Positions 45,583 to 57,735 of a stretch of DNA of 64,000 nucleotides are shown here, one piece after another. A program made the position numbers and the translations under genes. The DNA comes from Viscum album (taxonomy: Eukaryota > Streptophyta > Magnoliopsida > Santalales > Viscaceae). Positions within the stretch are counted from its first letter, which is position 1. Every line of letters begins with the position of its first letter. The stretch lies in the NCBI GenBank assembly GCA_963277665.1, contig OY728133.1, positions 390,861,962-390,925,961 on the forward strand, read 5' to 3'. The notes beneath the pieces were generated by a model. It saw only the letters and a program-made list of their open reading frames with translations, had not been told where the DNA came from and made no database searches.

Positions 45583-48500
45583 AAGATCCAACTTGCTAAC
45601 CATGCTTGTTAGCTACTCACATGATGAAGATCATGTTTTTGCTGAGTTACGGATTTAGTTTCTGGGTCTACCATGTTTTTGATGCATGGCATATCTACTA
45701 TATGCAACCTCATCTCCTTGAGTAAAACTTCTCAAGAGATGGTATCCCCAAGTATATCCTTTTTTTTCCATTGTCATAACTTGACATCTTAGCTAGTGAG
45801 AATATCATAATTTATATTATGATAATACTTTTCTCACTAGGTGAAAATCCAATAACTGGAACAAATCATTGTGACTAATAACTATTCCCTAGTTGTTTTA
45901 GAAGATGCAATGTACTCAGTATTTGTAGGTATGGCTATCAATGGATTTTATGAGCTTGAATCACTCATCACCTTTTCATAATTGCGATACTAGATAAAAT
46001 TGATCTTAGGATTACTATTTTGTGTCCCACAATAACTAGTATCCTTATTTTCCACATACCAGGTACATATCATTTGTATTTGCTGAAGTAAAAGATGATA
46101 GTTCTGAATGATTCATTTGTAGTGCTCCTGGAAACAATTGATATCTTCATACAATAAAGAATATTATGGAAGTATCAATTATTGTACATATTATGGAATA
46201 CGTGATTGATCCATTGCTAGAATGTATAGAACTCAATTCACAACTTTAATCTCTTCCCATGTTCCGAACATGTCAACCTGGAGATATTAAGCCATGTGAT
46301 ATTGGCAAAAATTATGAACTTGAATTGTTCCAACTTGTATTTTTCAATACAATTTCACTTTATGTATGATTAACTAGGTCCAAGAAACCATTATATATAC
46401 TTCGATAGTTCCAGTTCCCTAGAATTTAGGTTGATACTTTAAGTCAATCATTGGATAATTACTTTTTATCCTAATCTTATCTAACTGTAATATCAATATA
46501 TGTTTTCAATATGTTTCTGAACATATTTCTCTTGAAAACTATGGTACTCCCACTAACCTTTGGTAGACACAAGGAAAATATTCATTCAAAATGAATTATC
46601 TAAGAACATGTTGCTTACTTTAATCCTGAACATGATTTTAGTAACTTGCAACCTTCATTGGCATTTGATGGTTTCATCATCCTTTTCTGGTTACATCATA
46701 TAAACACCTTCCATGAAATATGATCTTGACATCCAATGACCAATTTAATGATCTTAGAAGTTAGCTATGAAAAATAAAATTCTAATGGATTTAGGCATAC
46801 CAACTTGGTATAACCAATTGAGCCTTACTGGTACCAGGCTTGTATCATCCATGTATCATCTCATTTGAATACCCACCACAATATTCAATTTATAATCCCC
46901 TTTCCAATTTTATACATGGAATCCATTATTGAATTTTAATTGATCTTGTCAATCTTAGCTAATTTTCATATGCAGCTTACTTGTAGGAATCATTATTCTC
47001 AATGAATAATTTATCAATGGCCGTGGTGAATATAAAACCATCACCATGGTTTCATCCTTCCTACACAGTATGTGTCATTGGAACATTCCTATTCCACATG
47101 TACTTGTGTAACTTGTTCCTATGCCAACCATTTGCGCATCTAAAGCATTGTCTAAATCCAAGTAAATTCAGATCCCACTATCTTTAATAGATATGTGCAC
47201 CCTTATATATAAATTTAGTCTAATACTTTACTTCATCTTTTCTATCTTAGGTATTTATGTAATATCCTAAGAAACCGTTAGGATAATTACCTTAGATGCA
47301 CAGTGTGTTTAACTTGATGCATGTTTGTTTAAATCCTTAACAAACTCTTTGCATATTTAACACATGTCCTATGACATAGTGGATTTTTTCATCATACTTT
47401 GACTTGTATGATATCCATTTATCATTTATTAGTTGTCATATTTGTTATGGTATTTCTTTGTTATTTTTCAAACACATCATGAAATATAATGGAAGTTTCT
47501 GCAAGCTGAAACATTGATCTTATTTAAACCATTACTTTGGTGTATAAAATGTGTGTTTAGGAATTGCTCCGAGCTACATTTTGTTGATCTATGCTGACAT
47601 TTAAGACTTTATCATCAATACTACTTATGAACATCAATATTGTGATGTAGATAAGGTAACATGCATTTAGTAATTACTCCACGCTACATTATTATGATCG
47701 ACGATTGCTTAGTAAATATTTTCTTCAGCATGCCAACCCGAAGAAACTCATATCTTCTGACCATGCATATACTTCACTATTACATTCCTTAATAACATAA
47801 AGGAATCTTATGAAGTATCTTTACCTCTAGATTTACTTTGTAAGAGTTCACACTCTCTTGTTGAACTAGCCCTGAAATCTTTGTGGCATACCTTTATTTC
47901 TAAAGGTTTCTTTGTCTAAACTAAAGATGTCAATAATACCAAAGGTGTTTAGCTATGCCGATCCTAAATAACATATAGGGTATATTCTTGATGTCCATTT
48001 TTAGTTTTACTTGACAAAGAATTATATTTCCACAACTGAGTAAGTCCTGCATTTTTATATTCATCATATATTGCCTTTGATACAAGTATGTCTGAACTAT
48101 TTGTTGAGTACGTTACACCACACAAAAAATTCATTCCTAAATTTGGAATAATGTATCATTATGACTAAATGGGCACTTGAGATAAATGTTTTGGTTATAC
48201 TCAACAACTTTTTCAACTAAAATCATTTACTTGGAAAATAGAAGTTATGTGTTTCTCACCACTGACTTAGGAATCACCCTTTTTCAGTTTCTTGGAGAAG
48301 ACACCTTACTTCATGTAATTTTTCCATACTTACTTGGCTAATGTATTTAAATACACATATGTTATTGGAATATAATATTCAATACTCAAGAAGTATGTTT
48401 GAAACATTAATTTATATTGATGAATATACCTGAATGAGAAGCGGGTACTTGCTTATTGTATTTTAGTTCATTTCATTTTTAAACTTCAATAAATTTATTT

Positions 48501-49500
48501 CATTATATGCGATGAAAATAAACACCTGTTAAATAACCAACCTCTTTTATTTGAAGGAAATTATTAAGGTTCTTTTGGAATAACTTTCCACAGGCCTTTT
48601 CACCTTGTATTTCAATTTACTCTCCATAAAAACAAAAGATGGTGCTATCTTTAATATTCTTATTACTTGGAAAATGTTACCTTAAAGGTAACGAAGCCCT
48701 TACTCTATACCGTTTTTATCCTTAAATGAAACTAGAGTAATTGGGTTTAAAAGGCTTAAGAATGGGATGCCATGAAAGATTATGAAATTTCTTTCACTTT
48801 AAACAAAGTGAGCGCAGTCATCACATTCATATCTTGCTTAGCTTTCTCCTTGGAAACTTCTTGGAGATGAGACTACATGTAACATCGTTCTTATCATGAT
48901 GTGGCGACCACAACTAACATCAGAAGTTAATGACAGAATTATGACACAACCATCATATTCTTAATCCATGAGTCTTCTGTATGAAATTTTACACTCTCAC
49001 TTCTTGAGGTAGCTTAACAGGTTGGGACACCAACACCTTGAATTTATGATACAATAATATTATGTGCAAGTGTCTGCACTATATTTGAAATTTGTTCTAG
49101 TTTGGACATTAAATTTGTTCAATATTTATCACAGTTTTTACTTGTGGTATTACTTTTAATTTTCTAAAAATAATGTTTAGAAGATTGTACTTTTATACTG
49201 ATTATCAAATGTGACATTAACGATTAATTTAATCATTAAATGTCTCCCACTATTTTTATCAAATTCTAGGAACCCTCTATACTAGAATTGGAATACTCTC
49301 TCATTTGAGTATTCTAGTGGAAAGTATCCCTAAACCTCCCTCATAGTCTACAAGCTATGGCTACTCCACTACTTGGAGGATTCAAGGTAGACGTTTGGCT
49401 AACCAACCGCATTAACTCAGAGTTCCTAAATCTGTTGAGTGAAGTCCCATATTCTAAAATCATTACTTGATTCACTCAATTCTTTCCACTAAAATTACAA
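45583..49500 (-). pseudogene. pol: Element F pol remnant (copia integrase, RT, RNase H region)
   Basis: By position between gag and the polypurine tract this 3.9-kb stretch should encode protease, integrase, RT and RNase H in copia order. I can read only one clear trace: at 45901-45940 the minus strand gives P-T-N-T-E-Y-I-A-S-S, the decayed form of the S-S-T-E-A-E-Y-I-A motif near the end of copia RNase H. Elsewhere stops are dense and no open frame exceeds about 60 codons. The assignment of the rest is by length and order only. Confidence 0.6.
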
Positions 49501-50160
49501 TAATCTAGATATAACTATTTCTTTGCTGCAATTTTAGTTAAGTCGACCCACCACTCTTATAAGAACTCCCCGGTAGTAAGAGGCACCCTCAACTATGGCA
49601 TGTACGACACCCCAAACACTAGGTTTTATTCAAACTTGAATGATGGAAGGCCGTAATGACTTAATATTACTTTGAGGGTTTTGTGTTTTTCTCTCGATGA
49701 ATGTGATCCATTTCTATTAATCTTGTTTATCTATGTTGTCGTATTCACAACTGAACATTAATAAAAAAACATACGTAGTTTCTTTATACATTTTATTATT
49801 TATTATTTTATGTACTTTCCCTCTCTTTAAAATGCATAAAATAATAAATAAATACATAAAGGTAAACTATTACCCAACTAGTCTTGAGAATCTAAACGAC
49901 CAAGGGGCATCATACCTGAGTCAAATCTTGAATCTTGATGCAGCTCACTCTGTCATGTATGTTTGCCTGTAATCTGGAGTATCACCATGTCTTGGCGGGG
50001 TCCACATCACATCTTGGAATACCGCCTCATCTTGGCCAGATCCACATGTCATCCTGAACTATCTTGTTCAATGTACACCACTTCATCTTGGTGGGGTCCA
50101 AGTTGTTCACCATCTTCATCTGTAGTACAAAGATACTCGCGCGCTAGCGAGGGGGACTGA
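49501..50160 (-). other. Element F gag region, with an imperfect triplicate repeat
   Basis: By position this corresponds to gag or the leader-gag border, but no gag motif is readable. At about 49981-50125 three imperfect units share the pattern TCATCTTGGYGGGGTCCAC with spacings of about 40 to 57 bases. The small plus-strand frames here (49733-49972, 49963-50160) are not supported. Confidence 0.45.
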
Positions 50161-50219
50161 GGGTATAAATGTACACCAGATAAAATTGGGCACGCATGCC
50201 CTTATACATTTTAACCAAA

Positions 50220-50640
50220 AGAATGATGATAGTTATACCGTCTATTTAATTAATTAAATACAAACATCACACATAGTTAAATAATTAATTAAATAAATAA
50301 TTAAATGCAGACATACAAGGGTCGGTGCTGAAGACCAAAATGCGGGTAAATAATGCGCGATAAAATTAAATTGCATTAAATAAGTTTGAGGATTATTTTA
50401 ATTAAATTAAATGAATTTAATAATTCAAATAATTTTATTAATTATCATTCTATTAATTAATTTATTTTTTATGCCAAAATTAAATTAATTAATTAATTAA
50501 ATTTAATTACAAAATTAAGTTAATTTATATTCTAGGTATTAAAACTTATTATTTTCAACCATAATTAATATATTAATCAATTTAATTTAATTCATTAAAT
50601 TAAATTAATTAATTAATTATATTAAATTAATTAAAATGGG
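50220..50640. repeat. AT-rich low-complexity tract of TTAATTAA type
   Basis: This stretch is dominated by TTAAT and AATTAA units in both orientations, with several self-complementary runs such as TTAATTAATTAATTAA. It would fold back on itself readily. No gene is seen. Confidence 0.85.
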
Positions 50641-51541
50641 TTTTGCAACACCCCCATGGCCCATTGCGGGTTGGGCTGGACCCGCGTACACCCGTAACGG
50701 GTCGGGCGATACCTGTTCTTGGTTTTTTGGGTCGAAAAGGTCTGCTCAAACCCATTCTAAATTAGGCAGACCCGTATGAGGCTCATTTTGGGTGTTTTGG
50801 GACACATTTGAGCTACATCTAATTACCTGTTCGGTTCTGCTGCAGCGATGATGATGTCAGAGCTACGGTGACGACGAGCCTCGAGAGGCCGGAGCCGAGT
50901 GAGCCAGTTGGAGGGAGGCCTACAATATATGTCTGGTGCTGATCAGGAGTTGAGTGGGAGGTGGCCTTGGTGTGAGAGGGAGGTGACAATGCCCCACGAG
51001 GGCGATTTCCAGGCGAGCCGGTGGGGCTGTCCACGGTGGCACAGGCGGCGGCCGAGAGGAGGGAGCCCGACACGGCGACCGACCGTGGTGAAAAATAACA
51101 GCTCCAGTGTAGCGGGCTAGAGGCCACTGGAATAAATATGGGATGTGCGAGGTACAGGCTGGGTGGTAGGCGATTGGGACGGTGGCACGAGTGGGATGTG
51201 AGGCTATGTGAGGCTATCGGCTCTCTCTAGCGGCTGGGCCTGTGCGGTGGAGGAGGCCGACTCTGAGGGGAGCCGGGTCGTGACCGCAGAAGGTGGAACC
51301 GCTGGTCCACCACAGATATGGGGCGGCACCGGCGCGACTTAGTCTAGAAGAGGAGGAATCATGGCGGTCCGGTGGCAGCCAGGGTGGCCGAGAGGCGCTG
51401 ACCGCGACATGGGGGGAGGCCGACGACGAGGCGGCCTTCTGGGTGGAGGGCGGCGCGTCAGGAGGGCGACACCTGGTGGGTGAAGCGCCTCTACTAGGCG
51501 GGAGGTAGGGGAAAATCCAGGGGTCCGTGCCCCCCCCCCCC
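50641..51541 (-). other. GC- and CpG-rich block in the leader of element F
   Basis: Composition changes sharply here. About 50830-51541 is rich in G, C and CpG, while both sides are strongly AT-rich. Open frames exist on both strands (plus 50899-51120 and 51293-51508; minus 51127-50819 and 51543-51214) but encode only Arg, Gly, Ala, Pro and Ser rich low-complexity sequence with no recognised domain. The proximal part (50650-50710) has GGGTCGGG and a near-palindrome ACCCGTAACGGGT. It lies 500 to 1200 bases downstream of the primer site in the minus direction, so it may be a structured leader or a captured GC-rich fragment. Confidence 0.6.
51528..51541. repeat. Homopolymer: C run
   Basis: Twelve or more C in a row at the edge of the GC-rich block, followed by an AT-rich leader. 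Runs like this are also prone to sequencing error. Confidence 0.8.
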
Positions 51542-52026
51542 ACTTTTAATTTTTTTTTGTTCTCTATGCGCCACCCCTTAGGATTTTTTAAGTCACCTCC
51601 ATTTTTTTAAGTCACTTCCCTTATTTATTTATTTATTTGAGTCAAGTCTTCCCATAAAATTATCCAAGTCTCCTCTATTTTGGTTTTACAAAGGCTAAAT
51701 GATATCCTTTTAATTTAATAATAATAAAATTATTATAATAATAAAATTATTATGCAAATTAGAAAAATTGTAAAATTTATAATTTTAATATAATTTCAAT
51801 TATTTCCGATGAACCGATCTAAACTTGATCGGTTCTTTGGAATGAATGAAAATTAATACCCGAGATCAAACCGTGAATTTGATCCAATCTGAAAATTTAA
51901 AATGGCCATAACTCGGTCATTCAAGATCAGATAGAAACACAGTCCAAACCGATGAAACCGTTTTTGAACCCTATACTTAATTGTAATGAAAATTTAATTT
52001 TCTAGGCTCAAAAAATATAAGCGATC
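51542..52026 (-). other. Element F proximal leader, no gene
   Basis: This is an AT-rich untranslated stretch next to the primer site. A GATCGGTTC motif recurs near 51818-51832. Nothing else is recognised. Confidence 0.6.
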
Positions 52027-52039
52027 GCTCTGATACCAC
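52027..52039 (-). promoter_or_regulatory. Primer-binding site of element F, tRNA-Met type
   Basis: GTGGTATCAGAGC on the minus strand directly follows the LTR end CCTTCCA. It is a perfect match to the standard tRNA-Met primer site TGGTATCAGAGC. Confidence 0.93.
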
Positions 52040-53887
52040 TGGAAGGTTCTGGGGCCCGCAACGAAAGCTGTTGGGCCGGAGATTTTAAATTTTTTCATCA
52101 ATGGGTCGATGGAACTTGTCGAAGTTAACGATCCAAGCCCCAGAAAGGTCCGAGGATCTCACGTAAATTATAAAGAGCACAAAATTAAAATGAAAACATA
52201 CCCGTTTCAAATATGAATATGCGGTCGACTGCAACTAGTCGATGATGATCGTTTCTTAAAGGATCTATAACAGGAAGCCTCTAGATCATCCTCACGTGCT
52301 TTAAAAATCAGATGGAATGTTGATCGCTGAATTTTGGGTTCTAGCACGGTGATCCAATGATGTCTTCGACATCCCAACGATCACAACATTGAGATCCCTT
52401 CGATACATGAGGAAGATCGTGATCCATGCTCTTGGATCAATTTCTTCTCTCTCTAGGAAGTGAGAGGAGAGAGAGGATCTTGTTTTTCATTCCATGAAAT
52501 GAATGAATAGTTCCTTGGAGAGAGGGCCTCACCTCTATTTATAGTGGTGTTGCAAAATACCCGGTTTGGTTCCCTGGCCCCCGTTTATTTCAACGTCCAC
52601 TAAATAAATAATTTTAGCGAACTAAACTATGTCAATATTATTTATTATTTTATCACATACTTGTAATATATATAAAATATATTACGTGATAAAACCCAAG
52701 CCATTTATATCGACTCGATATCCCACTTAATATTAAACGAACTTTGAATATTAAAATAATATTCTTTCAATTAATAATATCCTGTTTTTACTTAACTTTT
52801 AAATACATTAAATAAATTCAATCCCAATTATTGATAACTCGAATAATAATGAATTTATTTAATTATTTTTGTGATCAAAAACTTGGAAAAAACTCGGACC
52901 CCGTGATGGGGCCAACAATGTCCATATACCTATTCAACTGAATATGGAGGATTCTTGAATACGCAATTGTGTGTGACCCTCTAGGACCTTATCTCGATAG
53001 TAGTGAATAAATCTATAGACCAAGAGAGGAGTCTAAAACCCATCAAGGCCCCTAAAGAGATAAGGATAGTCATATCAAAGACTACCAAACTATGAACACT
53101 GACTATGTACTATAATCTCTTTGTCATTAAATATCTCATAAAGCAATACACACACTCGTTTCATCATCCTTTTGTTGCTTTATTATTTTTTGATCTATCT
53201 AGATGAATTTACCTTTCGACTACTTTGGCCAAAGACTTATGAAGGTATAACCATCCTGATCAACCATGCCTGAGATATACAACTTCCATAACATGGAAGT
53301 GACAAATAATTTCATGACCATTAAACGAATGTCATACCACCAATGACGCACCCAACACAAGCTACCTTGACATGATTTAAATACCATGGTTTTTTCCTTG
53401 CATCAAATTATGTAATAAAATGGTACACACTGGTAATGATCTCAAGTTAGGAGACCAATACACATGTTCATATATAGGAACAACCAATGACACTCAAAAC
53501 ATGTGGTGTTTCTATTGGCGGGTCTGTCCTCATGATCTCACTATTAGAGATCACCAAGTGTGAAAATCATGAGAAAAAGTCTCAATGCTTATGAGCCCCC
53601 ATCACCTGATAGTAAAACATCTATTGTGTTCATTTAGTAAGATATATCGAGACCATATAACATATATTTAATATTGATTTCATTGTATCTAGAGGTTCTC
53701 ATTATAGTCTGGGATCTGCTATAACCTTTTGACATGAAAATTAATCTTCGGACATTACCATTATATAGTGTATGCAGAAATATCTACACTATAATGTTAA
53801 TAATACATCATGTATAACTAACTGTACACATGATATCGTAATCAAAATTACTGCATAGTTGGGTCTAGGGAACGTACTATTTCAACA
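52040..53887 (-). repeat. Element F 5' LTR
   Basis: This LTR (1848 bp) is homologous to 43721-45569. On the minus strand it starts TGTTGAAATAGTACG at 53887 and ends CCTTCCA at 52040. Confidence 0.93.
52535..52544 (-). promoter_or_regulatory. TATA box in element F 5' LTR
   Basis: CTATAAATAG on the minus strand, conserved at 44216-44225 in the other LTR. This is a textbook plant TATA sequence in an LTR promoter. Confidence 0.75.
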
Positions 53888-54825
53888 CTAATGACACTTT
53901 ACCACTTATCTATGATCTCTTATATTAATATATATATATATATATATACATACACATATATAATTATATTTAATTATAAATAATAGTTAATATTTTAAAA
54001 AACCATGGTTGTAGGATTTTAAATTGTCACTGAAGGGTTTTGAAACCACAACCCCTTCACATAGAGTGCTAAATATTTACCACTACAACACATAAAAGTT
54101 TATTAATATATATATATATATAAATAAATATTTATTCATATATCCTTCTATATTTATAAAATAATATGGTTTGATAAAATTTTGAGCACTGGCATGATTT
54201 GATCACGTGACCCACCACATATCACACAGACAACCTTACCACTACCCTACATGCCTCTTCCTCAAAGTATGTACATATATTTTTATATATCCACATATAT
54301 ATATTGATATATCTATATATACATATATAATTATAGTTTTTCACCTTTTAGAAAAATGAAAAATTTATATACGACTATGGCCATGGTTCATAAAACCATG
54401 GTAGTAAACGATGTCACGTTGCCCTATTGGTTTGAGAAAACCATAGCCATACATAATCCTATTTCCATGGTTTTATTATATCATGGATATAACTGTATTT
54501 ACTACCATGGTTGTTTCAGACCATGGCTATATCTTGATTTATGGCCAAGTTTTTTTTCAAACCATCGAAATAGGTGTTAACACTAATTTACCATGAAACA
54601 ATTGTGGTTCCCACCACTTTCTTACATGACCATATTACCAAAATTTTATATAATCGTGGATATAGGTATACATATTCCTATTATTTACTCAAACCATGGC
54701 TATAACCCATACCAAAGAGACCTATGTCCATAATTTATCTTTAATCATGGCAGTAGGCCCCTCAATGGCCATGATTTTCAAAACCATGTCTATAGATCCA
54801 TGGTATTAGGTTCATTTTGTAGTTG
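53888..54825. repeat. CACTA-like right arm with subterminal repeats
   Basis: About ten copies of an ACCATGGYTATA-like motif occur in both orientations between about 54000 and 54810. TA microsatellites are at about 53927-53947 and 54105-54120. The short frame 54356-54580 runs through these repeats and is not a gene. Confidence 0.65.
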
Positions 54826-55500
54826 TGTAAGGATGATGATGTTCTCAAGGTTGTGGATGAGTTCTTGGATGGTTTCCTAGATGAGGTTATGAAACTACCC
54901 CATTAGCGTGATGTCAAGTTTGGGATGTAATTTCAACTAAGTGCATTTCTGATTTTGATGGATCCCTATCAAATTTTGTCTATAGAGTTACATTAGTTGA
55001 GGATAAATCTTGATGAACTGATGAACAGGGGTTTCATCTGACTTAGTTTGTCTCTTTGGGATTCTCTGGTGTTATTTTCTAAGAAGGGGGATTATATTAT
55101 GAGGTTATGTGTGGATAAATGGAGGTTGAATTAGGTAAAATTCATGAACCATTACCCTCTTTTGAGGATTGATGATATGTTCAACCAGCTAAAGAGAGCC
55201 AATTTTTTTTCGAAGATTGGTTTGTGGTATGGATATCACCAAATGAGGGTGAAATATGATGATATCCTAAAGGCTTCCTTTAGGTGTAGGTATGGGAACT
55301 TCAATTTCATAGTCATGCCATTCAGTGTCACAAATATACCATCTATGCTCATGGGGCTCATGAAATCTCTATTCAATGATTTCAAGGACTAGTTTATCAT
55401 TGTGTTAATCAAAGATATCTTGATGCAATCAATGTTATAGGAGGAGAATTATAATCATCTTAAAGATTTCTTAAAGTTACTCCAACACCATTATATTTAT
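54826..55500 (+). pseudogene. pol: Element D reverse transcriptase remnant
   Basis: From the CACTA border the plus strand reads DDDVLKVVDEFLDGFLDEVM, then N-L-D-E-L-M-N-R-G-F-I, LCVDKWRLN with a stop, and the open frame 55144-55392: NHYPLLRIDDMFNQLKRANF, then KIGLWYGYHQMRVKYDD and NFIVMPFSVTNIPSMLM. The catalytic box after a stop is L-I-K-D-I instead of F-I-D-D-I, so one Asp is lost. This is the lineage-defining RT, on the opposite strand to all other retroelements here. Confidence 0.92.
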
Positions 55501-56426
55501 GGAAATATATCTAAGTAAATGTTATGGACATTAGAGGTTCATTTCATTATACATTTAGTGTCTCAATAGGGTGTGTCCATATACCCATCGAATATTGAGG
55601 TAGTTGTTTCTTGGGTAGAACCCAAGAACATGGGAGAGGTTCACAGTTTCCCTAGTCTTACTGGCTATTAGCGGTGGTTTGTGTCTGATTTATCTCATAT
55701 TATGGACCTACTGTCATCGTTAAACAGGAAGGACTTAGATTTTGTATGGAATGATCAGTTCCATGATGAATTCAGTTACTTAAAGGAGAAGTTGATTAGT
55801 TCCCTAGTGCTTTGGTTTCCTAAGGAGGGTGTGATGTTTGAGGTTTTTTGTGAAACACCCCATTTGGGTTTGGGGTGTATCTTAATGTAGTTGAGAGTGG
55901 TGATATCTTATGGGTCTAGGAAGTTATTCCCCCACGAGCATAACTATACCACCCATGATCTAGATTTGGTGGAAGTTTTTTTTCACTGAATATGTGGTAG
56001 AATTACCTCATCAATGAATGATTTAGGGTTTTCAAAGGCCATAAGTATCTGTAGTATGTCATCTCTAAATGGTATTTCAATAAAAATTAGTGAAGTTGGA
56101 TATAGTTTCTCCTGAATTACAAGTTGGATATCTCTTAAAACTTAAGAAAGGGGAATGTTGTTACTGATTTGCTGAGTCATAACTTTTAAGGATATGCAGT
56201 TTAAGAGTTTGCAGATGTTTTGAAATAGATTAAGGAGCATGCAGTGATTTATATTGATGTGGGGGAAATATTTGGCTGAGGTTGTCTATTTTAGATGACC
56301 ATGGATTCATCCTTTATGGAAAATGTGGATAAGTCTTTGTGGGGAGACCCATAGTTAGAGGTGATGTGTGGACGTGTTGCCTATGGTGATGCTCTAGAGG
56401 GATGGTCATAGGATGATAAGAACCAG
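55501..56426 (+). pseudogene. pol: Element D RT thumb and RNase H remnant
   Basis: The frame 55681-55890 reads DLDFVWNDQFHDEFSYLKEK, L-I-S-S-L-V-L, then V-F-C-E-T-P-H-L-G-L-G-C-I-L-M, where the family has S-D-A-S before the L-G-L-G-C segment, so the first catalytic Asp is gone. Downstream an N-Y-T-T-H-D-L-D-L-like segment is seen near 55945. Stops end each piece. Confidence 0.8.
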
Positions 56427-57240
56427 ATGTTGTTCCAGGGGAGGCTCTTTATTCTGTTGAAAATGCACAAGGGATTTCTACATGAGTTTAATAGATCATC
56501 TTTAGTGGTATATCCTAACATGAATAAGATATATTGTGGATTTATGAGACATTTTTTATGGCTAAGGATGAAACATCCAGCGATAGATTTTATAGAAAAG
56601 TGTTTGGTTTGTTAGCAGGTGAAATTGGAACTCTATTTTATTAGATATTTTTTTATAGCACTTGGATGTTCCCAAGTGTAAATGTGATGACATATCTATT
56701 GATTTTTCAACTAGGTTACCCTAATCTCATGGAGGATGCGATTTAATTTGGGTGATTATGGACTGGATAATGAATTCCGCTCCTTTTATGGAAATCCATG
56801 AATCAAGTGTTGTGGATGTCTTAGTGTGGAAGTATGTGGATAACGTGGTCATGATTCATGAGGTACCAATGACCATCATATTTGACCAGGACCATTTTTT
56901 ACCTTACAAGTCTAGAGGATAATATAGAATGATTTTGGATCCTAATTTCTCTATATCATTGCTCTCCACCCACAGACAGATGGGCAGATGGAGCAGACCA
57001 TCTAAACACTGGAGGATATGTCGCAATATTGAATTTTAGACATTGATGGATCATGGGTAAGTCATCTACCTCTGGTTGAGTACACATAAAAAAATATATC
57101 ACTCATCCATTATCATGGATCCATTTGAGGAATTGTATTAGAGGATGATTCATTAACCATTGTCCTAGGCGAAGGTTGGGGAGTTAGTGGGTCTTGGTAT
57201 CGATGTGGTGCATTTCATGGTTAAGAAGATCCAATTGATT
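56427..57240 (+). pseudogene. pol: Element D integrase zinc-binding and core remnant
   Basis: The frame 56427-56615 gives F-L-H-E-F-N-R-S-S then V-Y-P-N-M-N-K-I-Y, and ends E-K-C-L-V-C, matching the HHCC region (first His replaced, the C-x-x-C kept). The core near 56745 has W-V-I-M-D-W-I-M-N-S-A (family WVIVDRLTKSA), then E-V-P-M-T-I-I-F-D-Q-D-H-F, which keeps an Asp at the second position. The third region near 56980 is frame-shifted around H-R-Q-M-G-R. It is clearly integrase but broken. Confidence 0.82.
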
Positions 57241-57735
57241 TGAGAGAGGAATAGGGAGACATAGGACCATTATAAATCATTTTCTTATCATTAATATAGA
57301 CCCTTTAAGTTTAAGTTTTGAGACCATTTGTTCTTGAGGGTTCCCCTCATTAATGGCAGAAGAGGTTTGGTAGAGGGAGTAAGCTTTCTTCTTGGTTCAT
57401 CAGGACTTTTTAGGCGTTGGGGTGAGTTAGAGAGGTGGTGCATCAGCTTGAACTTCCACCATGTATGGACATGATCCATGAAATCATCCAAAATTCCCAT
57501 CTTCATTGGTATCTTCACGATGAATCCCATATCATCGACTAGTAAGAGTTGGATATCGAGGATGATGTGACATTCATAGAGTAACTAGTATAGATCTAGG
57601 ATCATAGAGAGAAGGAGTTTCCTGTAAGAACCATCCTCTTCATTGGTATGGTGTTAAGGTATGGTGTCCTAGAGGAGATTACTTGGGATAATGAGACATA
57701 TATTCATGCCTATTACATTGATTTTTTTGACTTTT
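57241..57735 (+). pseudogene. pol: Element D integrase C-terminus and chromodomain
   Basis: The GPF-like module is split by frameshifts between 57290 and 57530. From about 57545 the plus strand reads ELDIEDDVTFIE-like sequence, then D-H-R-E-K-E-F-P-V-R-T after two TAG stops, and V-L-R-Y-G-V-L-E-E-I-T-W-D-N-E-T. This pattern is a chromodomain ending near 57735. The open frame 57530-57291 on the minus strand is antisense to it and is not called. Confidence 0.8.

Larger units (their letters stand above)
43721..53887 (-). mobile_element. Element F: Ty1/copia retrotransposon, decayed
   Basis: This 10.17-kb element has LTRs at 43721-45569 and 52040-53887. The minus strand reads TGTTGAAATAG...CCTTCCA for each LTR, followed by a G and the primer site TGGTATCAGAGC. 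The polypurine tract GTGCAAGTGGGAG next to the 3' LTR is typical of copia elements. LTR identity looks about 88% over 180 bases. Pol is badly decayed. The LTR length suggests an Angela- or SIRE-like lineage, which I cannot confirm. The flanking pentamers CCACT (43716-43720) and CTAAT (53888-53892) agree at three of five bases. Confidence 0.88.
43342..54825. mobile_element. CACTA-like non-autonomous DNA transposon, split by copia F
   Basis: Without the copia element it is about 1.3 kb (43342-43720 plus 53888-54825). The right end read on the minus strand is CAACTACAAAATGAACCTA, close to the CACTACAA start of CACTA transposons. The left end GACTAAAAAATTAGGCTA is a decayed counterpart. Both arms are full of subterminal repeats of the type AAACCATGGCTATAG in both orientations, a hallmark of CACTA ends. 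No transposase frame is seen. The expected 3-bp target duplication is not clear (AAA left, TGT right). It sits exactly between protease and RT of element D: D coding resumes with K-D-D-D-V-L-K-V-V-D-E-F. Confidence 0.6.

Noticed and set aside
50819..51543. Host gene exons encoded by the GC-rich frames
   Set aside because: Frames on both strands overlap and encode only low-complexity residues. No domain, splice pattern or start context supports a gene.
43716..53892. Perfect 5-bp duplication for copia F
   Set aside because: CCACT and CTAAT agree at only three of five positions, so a duplication is possible but not shown.
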